DNA of 12,960 nucleotides from Nitrosarchaeum sp. (GTDB lineage Archaea; Thermoproteota; Nitrososphaeria; Nitrososphaerales; Nitrosopumilaceae): the NCBI GenBank assembly GCA_009697485.1, contig SICY01000012.1, forward strand, positions 1-12,960, read 5' to 3'. This document shows, one piece after another, positions 1 to 6,366 of this stretch. How positions within the stretch are numbered: position 1 is the first letter of the stretch; each line of letters starts with the position of its first letter. Below the pieces are notes generated by a model. The model made no database searches. It worked only from the letters and a program-made list of their open reading frames with translations, and was not told the DNA's origin. A program made the position numbers and the translations under genes.

Positions 1-1
1 G

Positions 2-232
2 GTAAACATACAAAATCAAAAAAGAGGAAAAGTACTCAAATTACCATTTGGAATTGTTCCAAAAAAAGACAAGATGATCGTAAGAATGACAGGACCAAGA
101 GACCTGTTTGTTGAGGATTACTTGCCATACTGTGGGGAATCAGAATGGCTTGAAATTGATTCTGATGAGATCACTTATTTTCTTGCTGATCACCAAGACC
201 AATTTGATACTATTGAGATAATGGATAAGTAA
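2..232 (+). CDS. 3' end of an unrecognised protein gene (5' end outside window)
   Basis: An open frame runs from the window edge to a TAA at 230-232 and gives 76 residues with no internal stop. The peptide is soluble in character: a basic start containing KLPFGIVPKKDK, then an acidic C-terminal half containing YCGESEWLEIDSDEITYF. No transmembrane segment or motif I can name is visible. Only the C-terminal part is present, so neither the start nor the full domain layout can be judged. The next gene begins 37 bases downstream and has its own TATA-like box, so the two need not be co-transcribed. I do not recognise the family. Confidence 0.6.
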   Translation, partial: VNIQNQKRGKVLKLPFGIVPKKDKMIVRMTGPRDLFVEDYLPYCGESEWLEIDSDEITYFLADHQDQFDTIEIMDK

Positions 233-241
233 CAGAAAGAA

Positions 242-249
242 CTTTAAGT
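242..249 (+). promoter_or_regulatory. TATA box for the membrane-anchored protein at 270
   Basis: The AT-rich octamer CTTTAAGT is centred about 25 bases upstream of the ATG at 270. That is the archaeal TATA-to-start-site distance, so the mRNA is probably leaderless. Positional inference only. Confidence 0.45.
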
Positions 250-269
250 AATCCTCAAAAAATTATCAC

Positions 270-794
270 ATGAAGTGGCCTGGTATGGGAGATCCATACA
301 AGAAAAAGAAGACTATAAGATTTTTGGGTCTAAGTGCAGGTGTAGGAGCTGTTGCAGTATTGATTACAATTTTAGTAGTAAATCCATTCATAGGTGAGCA
401 ACCCCGTAATGCTTGCATAAACAATATTGAAACAAATTGGAAGATGTCATTTACCGTTGAACTATATGTTGATAATCAAAAGGCAGACATTCCAGCCAAT
501 GTTGGATTTATGGAAGGAGGGTGTCAAAGAGCAATTTACACGCTTACTGATGATGGAACTGTTTATGCAGAATGGAAAGAAGACCCACAATTTGAAATAG
601 GACACTTTTTGTGGATTTTCAAATTTCCTCTAAGAGATATGGATGAGACAAAATCAAAGATATATGTCAACGGTAGAGAATCAGAGAATTTCATCAATAC
701 CCCATTACAGGATGGATATCACTACAAGGCAATGTTTGTCTCAAAGGCATACGATGAGGCAAAAGATAAGGACTACTTACCTCCTCAAAACTAG
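270..794 (+). CDS. membrane-anchored extracytoplasmic protein of unknown function
   Basis: This is a 174-residue protein with a short basic N-terminus (KKKK at residues 11-14), one hydrophobic segment at about residues 17-40, and a hydrophilic domain of about 130 residues that should face outside. The domain holds two cysteines (C49 and C85) that could form a disulfide. The stretch IPANVGFMEGGCQRAIYTLT, at about residues 74-93, followed by a DDGTVYAEW element and a GHFLWIF element, resembles from memory a small exported family whose members usually carry HTHD and IHVES in these places. Here the histidines are absent. The ATG at 270 is supported by a TATA-like box 25 bases upstream. The gene converges on the minus-strand gene ending at 911, with a terminator-like palindrome between them. 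The molecular function is unknown. Confidence 0.8.
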   Translation: MKWPGMGDPYKKKKTIRFLGLSAGVGAVAVLITILVVNPFIGEQPRNACINNIETNWKMSFTVELYVDNQKADIPANVGFMEGGCQRAIYTLTDDGTVYAEWKEDPQFEIGHFLWIFKFPLRDMDETKSKIYVNGRESENFINTPLQDGYHYKAMFVSKAYDEAKDKDYLPPQN

Positions 795-840
795 GCAATA
801 AATTGAAAAATAATCTCAATGTCAGTTTCAGAAAATAATT

Positions 841-864
841 AAGTCTAGACTTTTAAAAAAAAGA
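841..864. terminator. bidirectional terminator region between convergent genes
   Basis: A perfect 12-base palindrome, AAGTCTAGACTT (841-852), is followed by TTTT on the plus strand and by a run of eight A at 855-862, which reads as eight T for minus-strand transcription. It sits between the convergent genes ending at 794 and 911. Archaeal termination relies mainly on T-tracts, so both strands have a plausible signal here. Confidence 0.5.
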
Positions 865-910
865 TTCATTCAAGATTTTCAAAATAATGAAAAGGGGAAA
901 GGAAGTAATT

Positions 911-1180
911 TTACCAGTATTTACCGTTGTCTGGAATTAGACCGATACCTTCTCTTTCAAAGTGTCTATCCAATTCATCGACCCATCTCTCACGGTTGTC
1001 TTTGTAAGCCCATCCGTGTACACGTAACCAGAATGAGATAATTCCAAGAAGGAATACTGAGAACATTATGGCTCCGAAGATGTAAATCATTACATCATAG
1101 AATAATGGGTCATAGTTTGGTCCTAACTGACCTGTAAGTGAAGACAGGATGCTTAGGAAAGTTCCTACTATAGGAGTCAT
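911..1180 (-). CDS. small single-span membrane protein; candidate AMO accessory subunit (AmoX/AmoY/AmoZ type)
   Basis: With the ATG at 1180 this is an 89-residue protein. It has a mildly hydrophobic N-terminus, one strong transmembrane segment at about residues 28-53, and a charged C-terminal tail rich in W, R, D and E that ends in DNGKYW. The frame can be extended to a GTG at 1252 (113 residues). However, a TATA-like box at 1206-1213 lies about 29 bases upstream of the ATG, which would put transcription start almost on it, so I prefer the short form. A T-rich stretch separates it from the upstream minus-strand gene, so the two are probably separate transcripts. Ammonia-oxidising archaea have small membrane subunits AmoX, AmoY and AmoZ besides AmoABC, with genes linked to amo loci in streamlined genomes. 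Size, topology and neighbourhood fit, but amoABC is not in the window, so the identity is inference. Confidence 0.75.
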   Translation of the reverse strand: MTPIVGTFLSILSSLTGQLGPNYDPLFYDVMIYIFGAIMFSVFLLGIISFWLRVHGWAYKDNRERWVDELDRHFEREGIGLIPDNGKYW

Positions 1181-1205
1181 TGTATATTTTGGCTCTATTT
1201 GTGCG

Positions 1206-1213
1206 ATATATAC
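1206..1213 (-). promoter_or_regulatory. TATA box inside the longer reading frame, deciding the start at 1180
   Basis: On the minus strand this reads GTATATAT, preceded by a purine-rich BRE-like AAAAGAAAT. It is centred about 29 bases upstream of the ATG at 1180. It lies inside the coding sequence if the GTG at 1252 were used, which favours the shorter, leaderless gene. Confidence 0.55.
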
Positions 1214-1260
1214 ATTTCTTTTATTATCAAAAAGTACGAGATCAGTATTCACTAAAGACT

Positions 1261-1290
1261 AATAAATAAAATAAGAGAAAAATAAGGTTT
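1261..1290 (-). terminator. T-rich terminator after the small exported protein gene
   Basis: Read on the minus strand, the bases just after the stop of the gene at 1294 form several T-rich runs (for example CTTATTTTTC and TTATTTTATTTATT). This is a typical archaeal termination context. It suggests that the two small minus-strand genes are separate transcripts. Confidence 0.4.
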
Positions 1291-1293
1291 TGT

Positions 1294-1626
1294 TTATCCT
1301 CTTCCCATTGCTGCGTATTTGCCAGATCTTCCTCTAATGAAGAAAGCTCCTGCAATACCACCAAAGACTGCACCTGCGATTACAGCTGCTCCAGCCACGC
1401 CGTTTGCATCAAGATAAGGTGTACCTGATCCAGATGATGGATTAGCTTGTGCTGCAAGGACTCTTCTATGTTGAATCTCTAGTGCTTCTTCTAATGTGTT
1501 TGTTCCGGTTTCACCTTGGGAACCAACGTTACCCATGTATTGTGCAAATGCAACTACGTTGTCTGCATAATAACCAATGGTGAATACAGCGACTAAGGAT
1601 GCTGCTAAAAGTATTTTTGTATTCAT
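1294..1626 (-). CDS. small exported/two-span membrane protein; candidate AMO accessory subunit (AmoY/AmoZ type)
   Basis: From the ATG at 1626 this is a 110-residue protein. The first 28 residues look like a signal peptide or N-terminal membrane helix (KILLAASLVAVFTIGYY). The middle is hydrophilic (about 30-72), and a Gly/Ala-rich second membrane segment spans about 76-97, followed by a basic tail with RGRSGK. An upstream ATG at 1686 would add 20 residues, but it lies upstream of the TATA-like box at 1661-1668. A transcript from that promoter would begin near 1638, so the shorter start is preferred and gives a clean signal sequence. No enzymatic motif is seen. Together with the neighbouring small membrane protein, it matches the kind of AOA-specific AMO subunits reported as AmoY and AmoZ; which one it would be cannot be told here. 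It is divergent from rps15. Confidence 0.78.
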   Translation of the reverse strand: MNTKILLAASLVAVFTIGYYADNVVAFAQYMGNVGSQGETGTNTLEEALEIQHRRVLAAQANPSSGSGTPYLDANGVAGAAVIAGAVFGGIAGAFFIRGRSGKYAAMGRG

Positions 1627-1660
1627 ACGGTTTACCTGTTCGTTGTGATGAAATTGTACA

Positions 1661-1668
1661 TATTTAAC
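1661..1668 (-). promoter_or_regulatory. TATA box for the small exported protein gene
   Basis: The minus-strand sequence GTTAAATA sits about 38 bases upstream of the ATG at 1626, predicting a start site near 1638 and a leader of roughly a dozen bases. The alternative ATG at 1686 is upstream of it and would not be on this transcript. Confidence 0.5.
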
Positions 1669-1724
1669 TTTTATTCTAAACCCCAAAATGTAGATGTTAT
1701 GTACGAGATCCGGAATAAGTAACG

Positions 1725-1731
1725 TTTAATT
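1725..1731 (+). promoter_or_regulatory. TATA box of the rps15 operon
   Basis: TTTAATT, within AACGTTTAATTTTG, is centred about 26 bases before the ATG of rps15. This predicts a very short or absent leader for the rps15-recJ-pcc1-serS transcript. It forms the other half of a divergent promoter region with the box at 1661-1668. Confidence 0.5.
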
Positions 1732-1753
1732 TTGTTCCAAAATCAGCCACGCT

Positions 1754-2203
1754 ATGGGACGATTACACACACACAGACATGGAAAATCACATACCATTAG
1801 ACCAGCTACACTTCAAGTTCCATCATGGATTACTCTTAGTACCAAAGAAATAGAAGAATTGGTTGTGAAATATTCTAAAGATGGACTAACACCAAGTCAA
1901 ATTGGACTAAAACTTAGAGATCAACATTCAATTCCACTCATTAAACCAATAACTAAGAAAAGTATTGGAAAGATATTAGAAGAAAATGATCTTCAAGCAG
2001 AAATGCCAGAAGATCTAGACAATATCGTAAAAAAAGCAGTAGGTCTTCAAAAACACCTAAAGACAAACAAAGGAGATAATAGAAATGTTAGATCCCTTGA
2101 GTTAATTGAGGCCAAAGTGCATAGACTGTCAGTGTACTACAAAAGAATAGATCGTATTCCTAAAAACTGGAAATATAAATCCGTAGTTGCTCAATTAGAG
2201 TAA
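1754..2203 (+). CDS. rps15: 30S ribosomal protein S15 (uS15), archaeal/eukaryal type
   Basis: This 149-residue basic protein has the length and layout of archaeal uS15. An N-terminal extension (MGRLHTHRHGKSHTIRP) is characteristic of the archaeal/eukaryal form. A helical section follows (SKDGLTPSQIGLKLRDQ), and the conserved S15 core ends with the region containing EAKVHRLSVYYKR near residues 117-129. It binds the central domain of 16S rRNA early in small-subunit assembly. The ATG is placed about 26 bases after a TATA-like box. The stop codon overlaps the start of the DHH nuclease gene by one base (TAATG), so the two are translationally coupled. The rps15-recJ-pcc1 order is a familiar archaeal gene cluster. 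Identification is confident. Confidence 0.95.
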   Translation: MGRLHTHRHGKSHTIRPATLQVPSWITLSTKEIEELVVKYSKDGLTPSQIGLKLRDQHSIPLIKPITKKSIGKILEENDLQAEMPEDLDNIVKKAVGLQKHLKTNKGDNRNVRSLELIEAKVHRLSVYYKRIDRIPKNWKYKSVVAQLE

Positions 2204-3624
2204 TGACAAAAACTCTTGATGAGTCTCTTTCGTTTTTCAAAGATAAGATTTCAGATTGTATAAAATCTAAAAAATCAATTTCAGTTACAACTCATATCGA
2301 TTGTGATGGATTAACATCAGGCAGTATTATCACAAAAGCCCTAATCAGAGCAGGTGCAAGATGTACGGTGAGAACTTCCAAAGAATTTAGTAAAAAGGTG
2401 ATTGATTCTCTAAAAAAAGATTCAAGAGATTTTCATGTAATTACAGATCTTGCTGGAGGTTTTGCAAATAATTTAGATGAATCATTAGGAGAAAATTGGA
2501 TTGTATTAGATCATCATCAGATACCAGAAAAAGAACATGATAATCAAAAAGTCATCAATGCTTGGAAGTATGGCATTGATGGTGGTACTGAAATTTGTGC
2601 AGGAGGAATAGCATATCTTGCAGCAATGGCATTAGATGATAAAAATTCTGACTTGTCTGCAATAGCTGTTGTTTCAGCTTTAGGAGACAGACAAGATCAG
2701 GGTGAAAGAAAATCATTCATTGGAAAAAATTATGAGATTGCCAATACTGCAAAGGAAGAGGGACTAGTGGATATTGATCTGGATTTACTACTAGTTGGAA
2801 GAGAGACAAGACCACTTCCAGATGCCCTTGCATTTACATCACAGCCATTTATCGAAGGTCTAACTTGGAATAGAGATGCATGTCTTTCACTTTTGAATTC
2901 TTCTGGAATTCAACTAAAGGATGGAGGTAGATGGAGAGTACCAGCAGAGCTAAATGATGAAGAAAAAAGATCAGTCATCGAAACTATTTCAAAATTCACT
3001 TCGGAAAAGAATGCAACTGAGATAATGTCTGAATTAATTGGATATACCTATACATTTCCAAGAGAGGACAAAAGGAGCTTTTTGCGGGATGGTAGAGAAT
3101 TTTCAACAATGCTCAATTCGTGTGGAAGGATAAGCAGAGCAGGAGTTGGAATTGCAGTTTGTATGGGAGATAGAAACAAGATTCTAAGAGAAGGTGAAAC
3201 AATACTTACAGACTATAGAAAAATGATTAGAGAATACATGAATGTTCTAACAAACGAAAGATGGAGAGTTTCAGAAAGTAAGACATGCGTCATGGTAAAT
3301 GGAGAGGGAATTGTTCCAGAAATGATGACAGGTACAATTTCATCGTTAATTGCAGGTTCACCAAAAAATGCTGGAAAAATTGTAATTTTGAGAACAGGCG
3401 GTGAAGAAAATACCATCAAATTTTCATCAAGAAAATCATTTGGATGTAAATCAGAGATTAATTTAAGCGAATTAATGAGAACAGGTGCTGAGAAATTTGA
3501 TGGTGTAGGTGGAGGTCATAATGCAGCAGCTGGCGCAAAAATAACTAAAGACAAATTAGATGGATTTCTAGATTATTTAGAAGTAAATGTCATTAACATG
3601 TCAAGTACAGGTAATTCTCAATAA
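2203..3624 (+). CDS. recJ: DHH-family phosphoesterase, archaeal RecJ/GAN-like single-strand nuclease
   Basis: This 473-residue protein carries the DHH superfamily motifs in order: HIDCDG (D33, D35), the aspartate of ITDLAGG (D82), the signature LDHHQ (D103, H104, H105) and ALGDRQD (D162, D165). These acidic and histidine residues bind Mn/Mg in the catalytic centre. The C-terminal DHHA1 domain shows GVGGGHNAAAG near 434-444, a substrate-binding glycine motif. Archaeal members are 5'-3' or 3'-5' single-strand nucleases, some of which associate with GINS at the replisome as Cdc45-like partners. Which activity this one has cannot be read from sequence. It overlaps rps15 by one base and the pcc1 frame by 38 bases, so the operon is tightly coupled. 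All active-site residues appear present. Confidence 0.92.
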   Translation: MTKTLDESLSFFKDKISDCIKSKKSISVTTHIDCDGLTSGSIITKALIRAGARCTVRTSKEFSKKVIDSLKKDSRDFHVITDLAGGFANNLDESLGENWIVLDHHQIPEKEHDNQKVINAWKYGIDGGTEICAGGIAYLAAMALDDKNSDLSAIAVVSALGDRQDQGERKSFIGKNYEIANTAKEEGLVDIDLDLLLVGRETRPLPDALAFTSQPFIEGLTWNRDACLSLLNSSGIQLKDGGRWRVPAELNDEEKRSVIETISKFTSEKNATEIMSELIGYTYTFPREDKRSFLRDGREFSTMLNSCGRISRAGVGIAVCMGDRNKILREGETILTDYRKMIREYMNVLTNERWRVSESKTCVMVNGEGIVPEMMTGTISSLIAGSPKNAGKIVILRTGGEENTIKFSSRKSFGCKSEINLSELMRTGAEKFDGVGGGHNAAAGAKITKDKLDGFLDYLEVNVINMSSTGNSQ

Positions 3625-3829
3625 TCTTTCAAAAGAAAAGGCAGAGACTGTAAAAAGGGCATTGGAACCTGACAATGTAAATTTTCCAGAAGGATTGAGT
3701 CTTTATATTGAAAATATTGATAACAAACTTGTTTTTAATTTTGAGAGTAAGAAAAGCATGAAAAAATTGATTAGTACTATTGATGAAGTTTTAGAGCATG
3801 TTCAGGTTGCATTAAAGGTGATTGAATAA
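3587..3829 (+). CDS. pcc1: KEOPS complex subunit Pcc1
   Basis: This 80-residue protein has the usual Pcc1 size and pattern. A short beta strand (TCQVQVILN) is followed by SKEKAETVKRALEPDN, the hallmark 'A..v..aLepDN' helix, then two strands (LSLYIENIDNKLVFNFES) and a C-terminal helix with ISTIDEVLEHVQVALKVI. Pcc1 is the dimerisation subunit of KEOPS, which makes the universal tRNA modification t6A at position 37 of ANN-decoding tRNAs with Kae1, Bud32 and Cgi121. The ATG at 3587 lies 38 bases inside recJ; a second possible start would cut the first strand, so the overlapping start is preferred. Its stop overlaps the serS ATG by one base. Lying next to serS places two tRNA-related genes together. 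Confidence 0.85.
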   Translation: MSLTCQVQVILNNLSKEKAETVKRALEPDNVNFPEGLSLYIENIDNKLVFNFESKKSMKKLISTIDEVLEHVQVALKVIE

Positions 3830-5091
3830 TGTTAGATCCAAAAATAATCAAAGAAAAACCTCAAATCATCAGAGATATGCTCAAAGCAAGATCAGTTGAA
3901 TTTAATTTTGATGAATTGATAGATTCGGATCAAAAGAGAAGAGAATTCATATTAAAAACTGATGAGTTGCGAAAAAAGAAAAACCAAATAGCATCAACAA
4001 TTTCTCAAAAAAAGAAATCCGGTGAAGATACGTCATCTATTTTAGCTGAAATGAAAAATATTTCAGAAGAACTTACAAAACTAGAAGCATCACAAGAAGA
4101 AATTGAAAAAAAGTATTCAAGGTTAGCGCTAACTATTCCAAATTTGATTCATGAGTCGGTGCCTGTTGGAAAAGATGAAACTGCTAACAGGGAAATAAAA
4201 AAATGGGGTAAAATTCCTGAATTTGATTTTAAGATAAATGATCACATCGATATTTCTGAAAACTTGGATTTGGTTGATCTTGAAAGAGCCGCCAAAGTTG
4301 CAGGTGCAAGATTTTATTATCTAAAAAATGATCTTGTACGATTAAATCAGTCTCTTATTCATTATGCATTGGATTTTCTTGCAGAAAAAAACTACTCTTT
4401 AGTTCAGCCACCATATATGATCAATCGCCAATCTATGGAAGGGGCAATAATAGCTGATGACTTTGAAGAAGTAATATACAAAATTGAGAATGAAGATCTC
4501 TACATGATAGGAACGTCAGAACATGCAATGGCTGCTATGCACTCTGATGAAATAATAGAAGGGAAAGATCTTCCGTTAAGGTATGCTGGTGTAAGCCCAT
4601 GTTTTAGAAAAGAGGCAGGTGCACATGGTAGGGACCAAAAAGGAATTTTCAGAGTGCATCAATTTGACAAAATTGAACAATTTGTTTTTGCACGTCCGGA
4701 GGAATCTTGGAGAGAGCATGAAAAAATGTTATCAGTTGCTGAAGATTTCTACCAAAATTTAGAAATTCCATACAAAGTAATGCTGCTATCATCAGGGGAC
4801 ATGGGAAAAGTTTCTGCAAAAACATATGACATAGAGGCGTGGATGGCAGGACAAAATACATACAGAGAAATTGTTTCCTGTTCAAATTGTTTAGATTATC
4901 AGGCAAGAAGACTAAAGATCAGATTTAGAGAAAAGACAAATGATGAAACACAGTACTTGCACACATTAAACAGCACATTAGTTGCCACATCACGTGTTTT
5001 GGTTTCAATAATGGAAAATTTTCAAACTAAAGACGGTCACATTATTGTTCCAAAAGTTTTACAAAAATACATGGGCAAAAACATAATCTAG
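3829..5091 (+). CDS. serS: seryl-tRNA synthetase, class II
   Basis: This 420-residue enzyme charges tRNA-Ser with serine. An N-terminal long-arm coiled coil covers about residues 30-100 (rich in E and K) and contacts the tRNA variable arm. The class II catalytic core follows, with the serine-binding TSEH at 229-232, motif 2 containing FRKEAG at 259-264, and motif 3 STLVATSRVLVSIMENFQ at 382-399 with its arginine (R389). The CSNCLDYQARR segment near 351-361 and the length are normal for the standard bacterial/archaeal/eukaryal SerRS, not the rare methanogen form. It starts at an ATG overlapping the pcc1 stop (TAATG) and is the last gene of the rps15 operon; the next gene has its own promoter. 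Identification is confident. Confidence 0.96.
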   Translation: MLDPKIIKEKPQIIRDMLKARSVEFNFDELIDSDQKRREFILKTDELRKKKNQIASTISQKKKSGEDTSSILAEMKNISEELTKLEASQEEIEKKYSRLALTIPNLIHESVPVGKDETANREIKKWGKIPEFDFKINDHIDISENLDLVDLERAAKVAGARFYYLKNDLVRLNQSLIHYALDFLAEKNYSLVQPPYMINRQSMEGAIIADDFEEVIYKIENEDLYMIGTSEHAMAAMHSDEIIEGKDLPLRYAGVSPCFRKEAGAHGRDQKGIFRVHQFDKIEQFVFARPEESWREHEKMLSVAEDFYQNLEIPYKVMLLSSGDMGKVSAKTYDIEAWMAGQNTYREIVSCSNCLDYQARRLKIRFREKTNDETQYLHTLNSTLVATSRVLVSIMENFQTKDGHIIVPKVLQKYMGKNII

Positions 5092-5101
5092 TCGCATACC
5101 C

Positions 5102-5109
5102 TTATATTT
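5102..5109 (+). promoter_or_regulatory. TATA box of rps3ae, supporting a leaderless TTG start
   Basis: TTATATTT is centred about 26 bases upstream of the TTG at 5132, just after the serS stop. Transcription should start at or next to the TTG, so rps3ae appears to be a leaderless mRNA with a non-ATG start. Confidence 0.55.
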
Positions 5110-5131
5110 TGGATTCAAAGGTCGTTAATAA

Positions 5132-5743
5132 TTGGCACGTAGAAAAGGACGAGTAAAGGACAAATGGCGAGAAAAGAAATGGGTAACAGTTAGCGCTCCA
5201 GATTCGTTTAACAATGTTCCAATTGCATACGTTCCAATTACTGATGATGAAAATGCATCAGGTAGAGTTCTAGAAGTAACCCTATACGATATTCTAAAAG
5301 GAGATCCATCACAGCATCAATACAAAATGTACTTTCAAATTAACAAAGTAGAAGGCGATAAAGCTACTACGATTTTTAAGAGATATGAGTATTCCAAAGA
5401 ATTTTTGCGTAGTTTAATCAGACGCGGTTCATCTAGGATAAACTTCATCATAGATATCAAAACTAAAGATGGATATGTCTTTAGAATCAAAGTACTTGCT
5501 CTTACACATAGACAACTTAACACATCTAGAAAACATGCATTACGACTGATTGCAAAAGATGTAATTAACAATACAGTACCTCAAATGACAGTTGACCAAT
5601 TTGTTCAGGCTACATGTTACAGTAAGATTAATTCAGACATAATGGCTGCATTTAAGAAAGTTATCAGAGTAAGACACGTGGGTCTTGAGAAAGTTAAGCT
5701 TATCAGAACCGCAGAAAAAGAAATAGCATTACTTGAAGCCTAA
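5132..5743 (+). CDS. rps3ae: 30S ribosomal protein eS1 (S3Ae)
   Basis: This 203-residue basic protein matches the archaeal S3Ae family. Its N-terminus is KDKWREKKWVTVSAP, then comes VTLYDILKGDPSQHQYKMYF and a central YSKEFLRSLIRRGSSRINFI stretch at about 87-106, then VLALTHRQLNTSRKHALR near 121-138. eS1 sits on the 30S platform next to the mRNA exit channel and is found only in archaea and eukaryotes. The start is a TTG; no in-frame ATG gives the conserved N-terminus, and the TATA-like box 26 bases upstream fits the TTG as the transcription start. It follows serS at 40 bases and precedes the RNA-binding protein gene by 23 bases, which is probably in the same transcript. Confidence 0.94.
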   Translation: MARRKGRVKDKWREKKWVTVSAPDSFNNVPIAYVPITDDENASGRVLEVTLYDILKGDPSQHQYKMYFQINKVEGDKATTIFKRYEYSKEFLRSLIRRGSSRINFIIDIKTKDGYVFRIKVLALTHRQLNTSRKHALRLIAKDVINNTVPQMTVDQFVQATCYSKINSDIMAAFKKVIRVRHVGLEKVKLIRTAEKEIALLEA

Positions 5744-5766
5744 ACAATAACTCATTCTTACAGATA

Positions 5767-6192
5767 ATGGTTGACAAATTAGAAGTTACAATTGATGTAA
5801 TAATACATGCTACAGAAGATATTTCAAAATTCTTGAAGTCTTTTGAAGAAATATTTGAGTTGAAAGAAGGCGATTTCACAGTTAATCAAACTACTGGCCA
5901 TTTTGAAAATCCAATAACAATACTAAATGCCAAAATTGAAAAAAATCAGGCTCAAAAGTTTGTTGAGAAACTAGTTGAATCATTATCAAATGATCAGATA
6001 AAGAAATTGGTTGAAGAGATAGAAGAAAGAACCGTAGATTCCAGATTTCACATCAGACTAGACAAACAAGAATTCATTAAAGGAAATCTAATGTTTAGGG
6101 AAAAAGATGCAATAAAGGTGAAAATTTACACTCCAATCTACAACAAAAAAGACACAGTCAAAATATTCAGCAAAATATTCCAACTAGATTAA
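5767..6192 (+). CDS. COG1325-type RNA-binding protein (archaeal, exosome-associated family by prediction)
   Basis: This 141-residue protein has the pattern of the archaeal COG1325 family, described as an RNA-binding protein with a dsRBD/L5-like fold. The N-terminal strand IDVIIHATEDISKFLKSF carries the family's 'ATED' element. GHFENPITILNAKI (about 44-57) is the conserved 'G.f.NPI.i..a.i' strand. FHIRLDKQEFIKGNL (about 94-108) matches the 'lRlDKQ' element, and the DAIKVKIYTPIY strand closes the fold. The biochemical role is not established; family members were predicted to act with the exosome or in rRNA binding. It starts 23 bases after rps3ae with no clear TATA box, so co-transcription with that gene is likely. 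The family call is from memory of its consensus. Confidence 0.75.
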   Translation: MVDKLEVTIDVIIHATEDISKFLKSFEEIFELKEGDFTVNQTTGHFENPITILNAKIEKNQAQKFVEKLVESLSNDQIKKLVEEIEERTVDSRFHIRLDKQEFIKGNLMFREKDAIKVKIYTPIYNKKDTVKIFSKIFQLD

Positions 6193-6195
6193 ATA

Positions 6196-6235
6196 GGAAT
6201 GACGAGATAATTTAATTTGGGAATGAGGAGATAAT
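6196..6235 (+). repeat. imperfect 16-base direct repeat
   Basis: GGAATGACGAGATAAT (6196-6211) and GGAATGAGGAGATAAT (6220-6235) are direct copies with a single mismatch, 24 bases apart, in the non-coding region just after the COG1325-type gene. No function is known. The repeats lead directly into the GC-rich patch. Confidence 0.6.
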
Positions 6236-6290
6236 AGCCGCTCCAGTCTGAGCGAAAGCTTTGAAGACGCCGCGACGAACCGACCCCATT
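6219..6290 (+). ncRNA. candidate small structured RNA (C/D box-like) in a GC-rich intergenic patch
   Basis: Positions 6237-6286 are around 60% G+C in a strongly AT-rich window and contain no ORF, which in such genomes often marks a structured RNA. CGCTC (6239-6243) pairs with GAGCG (6250-6254) around a six-base loop. A box-like series can be read: a C-like TGAGGA (6224-6229), a D'-like CTGA (6248-6251), a C'-like TGAAGA (6262-6267) and a D-like CCGA (6280-6283), flanked by GGG (6219-6221) and CCCC (6284-6287) that could close a terminal stem. Each box but CTGA has a mismatch to consensus, and the C-to-D' spacing is long for an archaeal C/D sRNA. The strand and class are therefore uncertain. 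The patch could instead be a terminator or a dispersed repeat. Confidence 0.3.
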
Positions 6291-6336
6291 TTTGAATTGA
6301 ACAACAAATGTTTCCTGACATGTAACCATGGTATTA

Positions 6337-6345
6337 TTTTAAATA
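6337..6345 (+). promoter_or_regulatory. TATA box of the geranylgeranyl reductase gene
   Basis: TTTTAAATA is centred about 26 bases upstream of the GTG at 6367, predicting a leaderless transcript that begins at the GTG itself. It is one of the best TATA matches in the window. Confidence 0.6.
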
Positions 6346-6366
6346 CGGATAAACGGGCGTTCTTTT

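Noticed and set aside
1294..1686. 130-residue version of the small exported protein starting at 1686
   Set aside because: The start lies upstream of the TATA-like box at 1661-1668, and the extra 20 residues precede a clean signal sequence starting at 1626.
6255..6262. AAAGCTTT palindrome as an operator
   Set aside because: It is only eight bases and lies within the candidate RNA; there is no gene start near enough to suggest regulation.
6219..6290. tRNA or 5S rRNA in the GC-rich patch
   Set aside because: No cloverleaf, T-loop or CCA-proximal stem could be folded on either strand, and the patch is too short for 5S rRNA.
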